A DNA stretch of 5,338 nucleotides from Pseudomonadota bacterium (lineage in GTDB: Bacteria; Pseudomonadota; Gammaproteobacteria; Acidiferrobacterales; Acidiferrobacteraceae): positions 1 to 5,338 of the forward strand of contig JAJYPQ010000315.1 of assembly GCA_021795255.1 (NCBI GenBank), written 5' to 3'. Both the position numbers and the translations under genes were made by a program. Under the pieces are notes generated by a model. That model worked only from the letters and a program-made list of their open reading frames with translations, was not told where the DNA came from and did no database searches. Numbering within the stretch: the stretch's first letter is position 1; each line of letters starts with the position of its first letter. Positions 1-5,283 of this stretch are shown piece by piece.

Positions 1-536
1 CGGCCCTGAATACAGCGTCAAAGATTCCTGATGCGATCTATAACGGCACGGTCGCCGCCAGCGCGGACTTGAAGGCCGGCGTCGCCCAGGCCATTGAGGA
101 CAAGACCGTGGAAGCCGGCCAGGCCCTTGTCGGCGCCATCGCGCACGCGGCGAGTAAGGGGGCTCAGGACCTACAGAAAGCCGCGGCCGGCCTCGATCGG
201 ATGGGGGCTGAGAAAGCGGCCGCCTTCGTCGAGCAGTGGAAGGTCCATCTCGCCCATGCCCTCAAGGAACAGGCCAAGGCCTCATTGGCCTGGAAGCTCG
301 CCCAAGGGTGGGGTGTGGTAGTTGCCTTACTCGCGGGGATGTTTATTTTGGGGATGTTGACCATGACGGGCATTGGGATCCTGTCCCATAGGGTCATTCT
401 GTCATCAGACGTGACTTACCATCGGGCGGCCGCGGGCAACCCTCCGCAGCTCAATTTCGTGGGGCCGCTCTACCGGGCGGCGTCGTGCCCGTCGGGGGAG
501 ACGTGTTTGGTGGTACCGGTGGCGGGTGATCGATAG
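1..536 (+). CDS. Partial membrane-anchored protein, possibly MobB-like mobilization accessory (5' end outside window)
   Basis: The frame is open from base 3 to the TAG at 534-536, giving 177 visible residues; the true start lies before the window, and the TTG at 69 is only an internal codon. The visible N-terminal ~100 residues are Ala/Lys/Glu-rich and look helical, with a coiled-coil flavour. One strong hydrophobic segment follows (about visible residues 103-128, GVVVALLAGMFILGMLTM), preceded by Lys-rich sequence, so an N-in/C-out topology is likely. The last ~50 residues hold a C-x5-C pair (CPSGETC) that could form a disulfide in the periplasm. A helical N-terminus followed by a C-terminal membrane segment resembles MobB of IncQ plasmids, which helps the relaxosome meet the transfer channel. 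The extracytoplasmic tail here is longer than in RSF1010 MobB. The MobB assignment rests on architecture and the nearby IncQ-like rep genes, not on clear sequence identity. Another conjugation-related or Kfr-like membrane protein is possible. Confidence 0.6.
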   Translation, partial: ALNTASKIPDAIYNGTVAASADLKAGVAQAIEDKTVEAGQALVGAIAHAASKGAQDLQKAAAGLDRMGAEKAAAFVEQWKVHLAHALKEQAKASLAWKLAQGWGVVVALLAGMFILGMLTMTGIGILSHRVILSSDVTYHRAAAGNPPQLNFVGPLYRAASCPSGETCLVVPVAGDR

Positions 537-541
537 GAATG

Positions 542-573
542 AAGCCCAAGAGCGCTAACCGCGCTGGGCTTTT
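542..573 (+). terminator. Intrinsic terminator after the membrane-protein gene
   Basis: The outer stem AGCCCA/TGGGCT (543-548 with 565-570) is perfect. Inside it a GCG/CGC pair closes a CTAAC loop, with a small internal bulge between the two stems. The stem runs directly into TTTT (570-573). It begins six bases after the TAG at 534-536, as expected for the end of the upstream transcript. It would insulate the following cassette from mobilization-gene transcription. Confidence 0.75.
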
Positions 574-672
574 CATACCACCGCTCATGACCCACCAGTC
601 TGCCATGTTGCTCTCCGGCGTCCCTTCCGAGTAAAGTTGCTCGAACGTATCTTAATGTTCCGGGGCTTCCCT

Positions 673-990
673 ATGAGCTTACTCGCAATTGTCACCTTTG
701 ATCTACATGGCGCCATGTCAAAAGATTATCCGCGCGTAAAACGCAAGCTCGCGAAATTGAAACTCGATAAACAAATGCGTATGAAAGGAAAAGACGCTGC
801 TACACAACTGCCCGCAAATACTTTCGCCGCAAAGTTCCATGGAACATGGAATCATAAAAACGCCTCACATCTTCGCGACCATCTGCGCGAGCAAATTCGC
901 AACGCCATTATCTCCTTAGGTCTCCGCGCTACCATATTTGTTGCAGTAGGCGACAATTGGGCATGGGGGAAAACACGAGCAACAAAGTGA
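673..990 (+). CDS. Small Cas2/VapD/SinR-like ferredoxin-fold protein
   Basis: This encodes 105 residues from ATG 673. The frame is open further upstream (ATG 655, TTG 637), but the strand-like start MSLLAIVTFDLHG is the typical N-terminus of this class. No start has a convincing Shine-Dalgarno sequence. The predicted order is beta (4-12), helix (19-31), beta (47-57), helix (64-82), beta (87-93). It ends in VAVGDNWAWG, like the closing strand plus Trp-rich tail of small stand-alone Cas2/VapD-like proteins often annotated SinR family. Asp10, at the end of strand 1, is where Cas2 and VapD nucleases carry their key acidic residue. No cas1 or CRISPR array is present, so a role in spacer acquisition is not suggested; an RNase or toxin-like role is possible. 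The central loop is strongly basic (KLAKLKLDKQMRMKGK). Base composition is visibly more AT-rich than the rep genes. Seventy-seven bases separate it from the next gene on the same strand. The fold assignment is pattern recognition only. Confidence 0.6.
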   Translation: MSLLAIVTFDLHGAMSKDYPRVKRKLAKLKLDKQMRMKGKDAATQLPANTFAAKFHGTWNHKNASHLRDHLREQIRNAIISLGLRATIFVAVGDNWAWGKTRATK

Positions 991-1067
991 CTGAATCAGG
1001 TTCCATGATAGCCAAAAACAAGCGCATAATAGCGTGACTTGAGCGCGGCAATAATGAAGATAGGGAC

Positions 1068-2126
1068 ATGAACATAGCCCACATAGATACGGTTCGCTCA
1101 GCGCTCGGGGATCAAAAGATTCGCGTCCTCGGGGATATTTTTGATCACTGCAAGGGAGAACCGCCACAGGTGCCAGCAACGCGGTACCGCGCGGACCATC
1201 CATCATGGCTAAACACTCTTGACGAGATAGGTACGATAGGACCTTTCTTACAGAGAGGTGATACAGGGGATAATTATCAAGTCAATGTTTATACCCTTCC
1301 CCTTATAGATAACGCCCACGCCAAGGCGCTTCTCGACATTATGGACGCCATATACCTCGAATTAAAGCGCCTTTATCCGATCCACTTGAACGCTATGATC
1401 GCCGTGACCGAAATTGTCGCCGCCATTTCAGGTGACACCAAGGACATCCAAGAAGCCTTGTATTATATCACCGGAGCAAACAACGTGTCGTCTGGTCGAT
1501 CCACCGGCTTCCCATATGTAGACGACGCTAAGATGGGCATCTCTGAATCGGTACTTCGATATCAGGATTTCGGATCCGTACTCAGTCAATTCTACGAATG
1601 GAATTTCGCCAATCCACAGAGGCGAGTCAACACATGGGAAGCAGTACAATTACATGCTACGTCGACCAGCAGCCCGGGGTTCTTCACCGCCGACGATGTG
1701 GCCACCCGCCCCCCGTGGTACCAGCATCTTGACGATATCACGAAAGCGTTAATATCGGAGCTGGATGGAGCGCTTAGGGCGGATTTAACAGCTCTCCCAA
1801 CGATGGGACTACGCATGCTCATCGAGTCGGTTATGCGCGATCACATTGGGGAGAAGAACTCGTTCAAGGAATACTTGACCTCCTTTCGCCAGGCTGGATA
1901 TGTCACGGATCAACATGCAAAACTTATTGAGGCGGTGGTAGACGCCGGACATGCCTCCGCCCATAGAGCCTATTTTCCGAATGCTCCTGACCTGCGGATT
2001 TGCGTCGATGTTGTAAAGCATCTTATGGAGGGTGTTTATGTGCTTAAACCGAAGGTCGATTCTGTTTCAGAAAATACTCCCATAAGAACGCCCAAAAAAG
2101 GCCAGGCAATAAAAAAGATTGAGTAA
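1068..2126 (+). CDS. DUF4145-like domain protein of unknown function
   Basis: This encodes 352 residues from ATG 1068, the only plausible early Met. TAGGGA lies just before it at very short spacing, so initiation is probably weak. Residues about 241-330 resemble DUF4145: a helix with GLRMLIESVMRD, a polar stretch, then LIEAVVDAGHASAHRAY and a final amphipathic helix ending LKPKVDSV. The Gly-x3-Ala-His motif (G294 to H299) matches the family's usual G-N-x-A-A-H signature, with His instead of Asn. The Arg normally found a few residues earlier appears to be missing (D292 region). DUF4145 is an all-helical domain often found in restriction or other defence proteins and sometimes linked to the HEPN group. 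Residues 1-240 are not recognised; no NTPase, nuclease or membrane signature is visible. The C-terminal tail is Lys-rich (KKGQAIKK). It lies downstream of the small Cas2-like gene on the same strand and shares its lower GC, so the two probably form one cassette. It converges on repC across the origin. Confidence 0.7.
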   Translation: MNIAHIDTVRSALGDQKIRVLGDIFDHCKGEPPQVPATRYRADHPSWLNTLDEIGTIGPFLQRGDTGDNYQVNVYTLPLIDNAHAKALLDIMDAIYLELKRLYPIHLNAMIAVTEIVAAISGDTKDIQEALYYITGANNVSSGRSTGFPYVDDAKMGISESVLRYQDFGSVLSQFYEWNFANPQRRVNTWEAVQLHATSTSSPGFFTADDVATRPPWYQHLDDITKALISELDGALRADLTALPTMGLRMLIESVMRDHIGEKNSFKEYLTSFRQAGYVTDQHAKLIEAVVDAGHASAHRAYFPNAPDLRICVDVVKHLMEGVYVLKPKVDSVSENTPIRTPKKGQAIKKIE

Positions 2127-2147
2127 ACGTCGCGTGATACTACACCC

Positions 2148-2174
2148 TACCGTTACTTCCTTCCCATAACGGTA
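2148..2174. repeat. Inverted repeat, 8-bp perfect stem
   Basis: TACCGTTA (2148-2155) pairs perfectly with TAACGGTA (2167-2174) around an 11-nt pyrimidine-rich loop. It begins 21 bases after the stop of the DUF4145-like gene. No T-run follows on either strand, so it is a poor intrinsic terminator. A role as a single-strand initiation hairpin or transcript end is possible but unproven. Confidence 0.5.
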
Positions 2175-2191
2175 AACGTGGTTGATTCGGG

Positions 2192-2209
2192 GAACGATTT
2201 TTATCGTTC
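2192..2209. repeat. Inverted repeat, 7-bp perfect stem with TTTT loop
   Basis: GAACGAT (2192-2198) pairs perfectly with ATCGTTC (2203-2209) around a four-base TTTT loop. It sits at the left edge of the AT-rich tract of the putative origin, just after the 2148-2174 hairpin. IncQ origins carry hairpins (ssi sites) where the plasmid primase starts each strand; this could be a counterpart, though it is much shorter than the RSF1010 sites. Confidence 0.5.
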
Positions 2210-2275
2210 ATAGAACAGATAGACCTCTTTACCATCCTCTTGTTTATGATTTTGCCGTAGATCTGTATATTTTCT

Positions 2276-2294
2276 CCGGCGCAGGAAGCGCCGG
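2276..2294. repeat. GC-rich hairpin at the AT/GC boundary of the origin
   Basis: CCGGCGC (2276-2282) pairs perfectly with GCGCCGG (2288-2294) around AGGAA. On the plus strand it is followed by CCGAGTTTT, so it could act as a weak terminator for plus-strand transcripts entering the origin. On the minus strand, downstream of repC, it is followed by an A-rich rather than T-rich stretch. It marks the switch from the AT-rich to the GC-rich tract. Confidence 0.55.
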
Positions 2295-2323
2295 CCGAGT
2301 TTTGGGGGCTTTAAAAGAGGCCG

Positions 2324-2338
2324 GGGCCATTAAGGCCC
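2324..2338. repeat. Short GC inverted repeat in the GC-rich tract
   Basis: GGGCC (2324-2328) and GGCCC (2334-2338) form a perfect 5-bp stem around ATTAA. It lies between the GC hairpin at 2276-2294 and the TCCTA motifs. Several GGCC blocks surround it, so alternative pairings exist. Confidence 0.4.
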
Positions 2339-2349
2339 AAGGCCGCGTT

Positions 2350-2388
2350 TCCTAGGAGTCTCCTAAAGGAGATTCCTAGAGAATCCTA
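2350..2388. repeat. Four phased TCCTA motifs with nested palindromes
   Basis: TCCTA occurs at 2350, 2361, 2374 and 2384, at steps of 11, 13 and 10 bases, close to one DNA turn. The stretch also contains a perfect palindrome TCTCCT-AA-AGGAGA (2360-2365 region to 2372) and TAGGAG-T-CTCCTA (2353-2365). It directly abuts the iterons, and the last copy contains the repC stop codon (TAG on the minus strand at 2388-2386). Such phasing suggests a protein-binding array next to the iterons; the binding protein is unknown. Confidence 0.5.
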
Positions 2389-3243
2389 ACGTACCTGGCG
2401 TAGGAACAACGTTGGCTGGCATACGGACAACGTCCCTGGCGTAGGGACAACGCTGCTTGGCGCAGAGGCAACGCTGGTCTTTTGAAGACGGTATCCATTA
2501 AGAATAATTCCTATCTGCGCGAGCGGGTCGGCGTCCCGCCGAATCTCATGCCGCCTCTGTCGCCCTTTAGGCCCCTCAACCTCGGCCCCTATAGCCGCCA
2601 GCACCGTACCGATATGCCACCCTCCTTGCGGACAATCGCGATGCGTGAGAATCCACCGCGCGACCGCTGCGGCCGTGCCCGTTCTGAGCGCCGCGAGGGG
2701 TCGGGGGTCGTAATGGAGAGGGAGGTCACGATCCAACAGCGCGGCGAGCGTTTTAGTGAGGGTAACACGCCAAAGGGGGCGCATCTCTCCTGTGACCGGA
2801 TTGAGCACGGTCGCAGGGCTCGGCGTGATCTCGTTTAAGAGGCCGTCGAGCACAAATCCATCGGCACCGAGCTTGGGGATATCTAATGTAATCGCACTGG
2901 CCCGGAGATCCTGGGCCAACGTCTTCAACCCCTTGCCACTATAGCCACCGTCTGCACGCGAGAGTGTTGTGCGCAGGATGTAAGGATCAACCAGGATCTG
3001 CACGCTGCCCTCCTCAAGCACGCGCTTTTTTTGGGCATGGAACAACAGGGCTTCGAGCAACAAGGCATGCATCTGCCCGAGCCGTCCGGTCACATACGCC
3101 GTTCCCCACGGGGTCTCCATGACGCGCGTACAAAATATGGGGTGGCGGGTCGGTTGAAAGAGCTGCAATCGCGACTGATGCACCGTGGTGGTCGGCAGCA
3201 GGCGGTCTTTCCAGGCCACGGTGTCACCAGCGGTCATCGTCAT
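2386..3243 (-). CDS. repC: RepC-like replication initiator (iteron-binding, winged helix)
   Basis: This encodes 285 residues, close to RSF1010 RepC at 283. It would bind the oriV iterons and start replication with RepA. Two helical DNA-binding-like regions are visible. Residues ~55-120 run from GRLGQMHALLLEALLFHAQK through the DPYILRTTLSRA segment to LKTLAQDLRAS. Residues ~176-250 read PLHYDPRPLAALRTGTAAAVARWILTH, then IGTVLAAIGA and RQRRHEIRRDADPLAQIGI. The second region parallels the RepC segment with a LDSETARLLHQRL helix followed by a basic MRKRRQRVREALPEL helix. The start at 3243 lies inside the end of repA (20-nt overlap); a second ATG at 3237 in the same frame is equally possible. No good ribosome site precedes it, so translation probably depends on repA. 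The last ~28 residues are Ser/Pro/Thr/Val-rich, encoded by the iterons and probably dispensable for the fold. The assignment combines weak sequence likeness with length, gene order and iterons. Confidence 0.75.
   Translation of the reverse strand: MTMTAGDTVAWKDRLLPTTTVHQSRLQLFQPTRHPIFCTRVMETPWGTAYVTGRLGQMHALLLEALLFHAQKKRVLEEGSVQILVDPYILRTTLSRADGGYSGKGLKTLAQDLRASAITLDIPKLGADGFVLDGLLNEITPSPATVLNPVTGEMRPLWRVTLTKTLAALLDRDLPLHYDPRPLAALRTGTAAAVARWILTHRDCPQGGWHIGTVLAAIGAEVEGPKGRQRRHEIRRDADPLAQIGIILNGYRLQKTSVASAPSSVVPTPGTLSVCQPTLFLRQVR
2395..2477. repeat. Four tandem ~21-bp iterons within the 3' end of repC
   Basis: The units are 2395-2415, 2416-2435, 2436-2456 and 2457-2477, with lengths 21, 20, 21 and 21. 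All share TGGC near the start and CAACG in the second half; the consensus core is TGGCGTAGGGACAACG. The rightmost unit is the most diverged (TTGGCGCAGAGGC...). IncQ plasmids carry about three to five iterons of 20-22 bp, bound by RepC. Here they sit inside the repC reading frame and encode its last ~28 residues. No fifth copy is visible on either side. Confidence 0.85.
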
Positions 3244-4237
3244 CGCCGATAATTGGCGCGTTAACGCCTACCAAATTGGCGAGGCCACGCGGGGCCCGGA
3301 TTGGTGCCTCCGAATTCCCCTTGCCGGGCAGCGCCCGCGCCAGAGGGACGCCGCCTGTCGGTATCCCCTGCGCATCGAGAACCTCAGGCCAATGGTACAG
3401 CGCACGATCGGCTTCGCGCATCGCATACGATGCCTTCCCCTCGCGGACAATCGTCCACCGTTCTCTGTCCGATATCCCTTTTTCTTCGGCCTCCCCGGGG
3501 GATAGCGGTTGGAGTGTGACACTCCATCGCGCGCCGGCGGGGATTTTGCTACTCCCGCGGGCGGTCTGGTTACCACTATCGCCCCCGGCCATCGCCGATT
3601 TGTTCTGATGGTGCACGATCAGCACGCCGGCCCCTGTTTCCCGACTGATGCGCCGCAATGTTCGTACAGTGAGGCTTGCCGCTTGGTCATCGTTCTCGGA
3701 GGCCTCGACCATGTCCGCCAAAGGGTCGATCAGGATCAGACGGGACCCCCTGCAAAACGCGATGAGTGCGGCCACACTGGGGTGTTCCCTGAAGCGGTGG
3801 CTATTCGTGCCATCGGGACAGACCAGAGTGAGACCCTGCACACCAGCGGATAAAGGAATGATGTCCAGGTGGTCATCAATGTCCCCTACCCATTCATAGC
3901 CATCCAAGTGGCCTATGGCATGGAGACGTCGCCACAATTCGTGGGCGGAATCCTCGCTCGTAAGATATACAACTCGCCCGGCGGGTCGAGCCGGCCACAG
4001 ACCCCCGGCCACCGGACGCCCCCCAGCCACCGCCACGGCAATGTGTAGAGCGAGCCAAGACTTGCGGGACCCATCGGGGCCGATCACCATGCCATAGATC
4101 CCGGATTCCTCGGGCAGGTGCCCCACGATGTAGGTGCGCGGCGGCGGCGGAGTACGGGTTGCGGTGTCAATGTGAATACGGTGCCAATCCCCTGCCCCAA
4201 CCTGTACCTTACTAAGAATGGGCGTGTTCGTGTTCAT
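3224..4237 (-). CDS. repA: RepA-type hexameric replicative helicase (AAA_25/RecA-fold ATPase)
   Basis: This encodes 337 residues, compared with 279 for RSF1010 RepA. It is a RecA-fold ATPase that should form a ring and unwind DNA at the origin. Visible motifs: Walker A GPDGSRKS (53-60) with K59 and S60; a YLTSEDS strand (91-97) whose E95 fits the catalytic glutamate; Walker B LILID (167-171); and the VHHQNKS sensor strand (208-214) with H209-H210. Next comes ARGSSKIPAGARW (226-238), the family's RGSS...ARW block, where R227 and R237 are candidate arginine fingers. The residue before the Walker Lys is Arg (R58) instead of Gly, a variant I recall from some AAA_25 proteins (-SRKSW-). The start overlaps the upstream stop as ATGA (4237-4234) with no strong ribosome site, so it is probably translationally coupled. 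The C-terminal ~50 residues after the core are Pro/Gly-rich and end in an acidic GDDDDRW tail. Confidence 0.9.
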   Translation of the reverse strand: MNTNTPILSKVQVGAGDWHRIHIDTATRTPPPPRTYIVGHLPEESGIYGMVIGPDGSRKSWLALHIAVAVAGGRPVAGGLWPARPAGRVVYLTSEDSAHELWRRLHAIGHLDGYEWVGDIDDHLDIIPLSAGVQGLTLVCPDGTNSHRFREHPSVAALIAFCRGSRLILIDPLADMVEASENDDQAASLTVRTLRRISRETGAGVLIVHHQNKSAMAGGDSGNQTARGSSKIPAGARWSVTLQPLSPGEAEEKGISDRERWTIVREGKASYAMREADRALYHWPEVLDAQGIPTGGVPLARALPGKGNSEAPIRAPRGLANLVGVNAPIIGDDDDRW

Positions 4238-4656
4238 CGGCGCACGCCCGCCGCATCTAAAGCCTGCCAGATTTCGGCGGTCAGACGGGCCGCTAAATCC
4301 GCTTGCGCCGGGGTCACCACCTTGGCTCGCGCGACATCGCTTAAGAGCATAGTGGCCTTCAATGCCGCGTGCTGAATAGTTTTGAGGCTTATAGCGGCAT
4401 TGCGCTGGATCGGGCTTGGACCCAACGTGCCGCGGGATCCTTCCGGAAACAGATCACGGAGTGTGAGCCCGACCGCTCCCATCACATCGGCCGCCCCGCA
4501 GCCGGCATGGCAGAAGATCAGCACGCGACCATCATCCAATTGCGTCACCCGCAATGAAGGGTGCCGGTCACGGTGGGCGGGGCAACGCGCCATCCAGGGG
4601 CCGTCGTCGCGACCCGTGACATAGCCGAGCCGAGATAACAATAGGGAGGCACTCAT
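4234..4656 (-). CDS. CHC2-type zinc-finger primase-like protein, catalytic domain absent
   Basis: This encodes 140 residues from ATG 4656, which overlaps the preceding stop as ATGA. The frame continues upstream to 4761, but those residues lie within the previous gene. Residues 21-70 match the zinc-binding domain at the start of DnaG-type primases: W21, C25-x2-H28, RHPSL (31-35), GRVLIF (43-48), C49-H-A-G-C53, then DVMGAVGLTLRDLFPEG. The CHAGC form and the LxLRDLF ending are typical of plasmid and phage primase N-termini. The ligands should be C25, H28, C49 and C53. Residues ~75-140 are helical and end in QADLAARLTAEIWQALDAAG. No TOPRIM or archaeo-eukaryotic primase motifs are present. In many mobile elements this finger is fused to a primase and a RepA-like helicase; here it is a separate gene just before repA. 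It may recognise template or recruit a primase to RepA. A GGGGGAT stretch upstream is a possible ribosome site. Confidence 0.82.
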   Translation of the reverse strand: MSASLLLSRLGYVTGRDDGPWMARCPAHRDRHPSLRVTQLDDGRVLIFCHAGCGAADVMGAVGLTLRDLFPEGSRGTLGPSPIQRNAAISLKTIQHAALKATMLLSDVARAKVVTPAQADLAARLTAEIWQALDAAGVRR

Positions 4657-5267
4657 GCCGCCATCCCCCAGCCGAAATCCAATTGACTCGGATCGGCCAC
4701 AACTATGTGACGCGGGCGCTGAACCGTTACGCGGGGCACCTTGGGTGGCGTCGGTACGCAAGGCACTAATACCAGGATGGGCGCGGCAAGAGCGTTACCC
4801 GGTGACGTTTTCCGCTTGCGGCCAGCACGACTTTTGGGAAGCGGCTTTGTGAGATCCTTGCCGGTGCGGACCTGGGAGGGTGGTAATCGTCGGGCAACGC
4901 CTGTTTTCTTGAAGCGGTCGAGGCGGGCGCGCGCATAGCGTATGGCCCGGTCAGTGCGATTGAGCTTAGCCGCGATCTTGATTGGCGTGAAGCCCGAGTA
5001 AAGGCAAAGAAGGACCTGATAATCCGCCCCGTCGTGAGGATATGTTTTTAACAGGCGGCCATACTCGGCGGTCTTCAAATCGTGAGCCGACAACCGCTCA
5101 GCGCTGCGACCGGCGATCGAGGCGGTATTCTCACCTAGGCGCTCGCCGCCATCATAGCTGTAGTCGTAATCCCCTCGGGCCCAACTCGGGGCCATATCCG
5201 TTAAAATTTCGTTCGTGATTATCCAGGGGCAGGTACAAGCAGGATCATCTGTGGTCTGTGCGTGCAT
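4653..5267 (-). CDS. Helix-turn-helix protein, probable first gene and regulator of the rep operon
   Basis: This encodes 204 residues. Residues ~82-118 form a helix-turn-helix resembling sigma-70 region 4 or LuxR-type folds: DYQVLLCLYSGF, TPIKIAAKLN (helix 2), then RTDRAIRYARARLDRF (recognition helix). The N-terminal ~80 residues are polar with a Cys pair (CTCPW, 11-15) and no recognised domain. After the HTH comes a very basic linker (KPLPKSRAGRKRK, 141-153), then a Val/Pro-rich tail. The start at 5267 is supported by AAGAGGGGG seven bases upstream; M25 is less likely. It ends in ATGA with the zinc-finger gene, so all four minus-strand genes appear to be one operon. By analogy with IncQ plasmids, where a small protein F represses the repA-repC operon, it may repress its own promoter. 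It is much longer than that repressor and I see no clear homology. A replication accessory DNA-binding role is the alternative. Confidence 0.75.
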   Translation of the reverse strand: MHAQTTDDPACTCPWIITNEILTDMAPSWARGDYDYSYDGGERLGENTASIAGRSAERLSAHDLKTAEYGRLLKTYPHDGADYQVLLCLYSGFTPIKIAAKLNRTDRAIRYARARLDRFKKTGVARRLPPSQVRTGKDLTKPLPKSRAGRKRKTSPGNALAAPILVLVPCVPTPPKVPRVTVQRPRHIVVADPSQLDFGWGMAA

Positions 5268-5274
5268 CGTTAGA

Positions 5275-5283
5275 CCCCCTCTT
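5275..5283 (-). promoter_or_regulatory. Strong Shine-Dalgarno site for the HTH gene
   Basis: On the minus strand AAGAGGGGG precedes the ATG at 5267 with a 7-base spacer. It is the best ribosome site in the operon; the three downstream genes have weak or no such sites and overlap their neighbours. This supports entry of ribosomes at this gene and coupling of the rest. No convincing -35/-10 pair is visible in the 55 bases remaining to the window edge. Confidence 0.65.

Larger units (their letters stand above)
2127..2477. other. Putative vegetative replication origin (IncQ-like oriV)
   Basis: The block lies between two convergent genes and overlaps the 3' end of repC. Read from right to left it holds four tandem iterons (2395-2477), a TCCTA-rich palindromic stretch (2350-2388), a GC-rich tract (about 2276-2348), an AT-rich tract (about 2198-2275) and further hairpins (2148-2209). 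Iterons next to a GC-rich and then an AT-rich stretch is the known arrangement of IncQ oriV, where RepC binds iterons, the AT-rich part melts and RepA loads. The non-coding part, 2127-2385, shows no credible gene. Origin function is inferred from structure and from the adjoining RepC/RepA genes. Confidence 0.7.

Noticed and set aside
673..990. CRISPR-Cas locus suggested by the Cas2-like protein.
   Set aside because: There is no repeat-spacer array, no cas1 and no other cas gene. The only tandem repeats are gap-free iterons at 2395-2477.
916..1206. Minus-strand open frame across the gap between the two cassette genes, possible antitoxin.
   Set aside because: It is Cys-rich, has no recognisable domain or ribosome site, and lies mostly over the starts and ends of better-supported plus-strand genes.
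2360..2372. Intrinsic terminator for repC at the TCTCCT/AGGAGA palindrome.
   Set aside because: No T-run follows on the minus strand and the loop is only two bases, so a hairpin would be strained. It fits a protein-binding palindrome better.
3268..3576. Long open frames on both strands across repA and repC (for example 3268-3576 minus, 3276-3608 plus, 3509-3853 plus).
   Set aside because: These are shadows in GC-rich coding DNA. The translations are Arg/Pro-rich with no motifs, while the repA frame carries complete ATPase motifs through the same bases.
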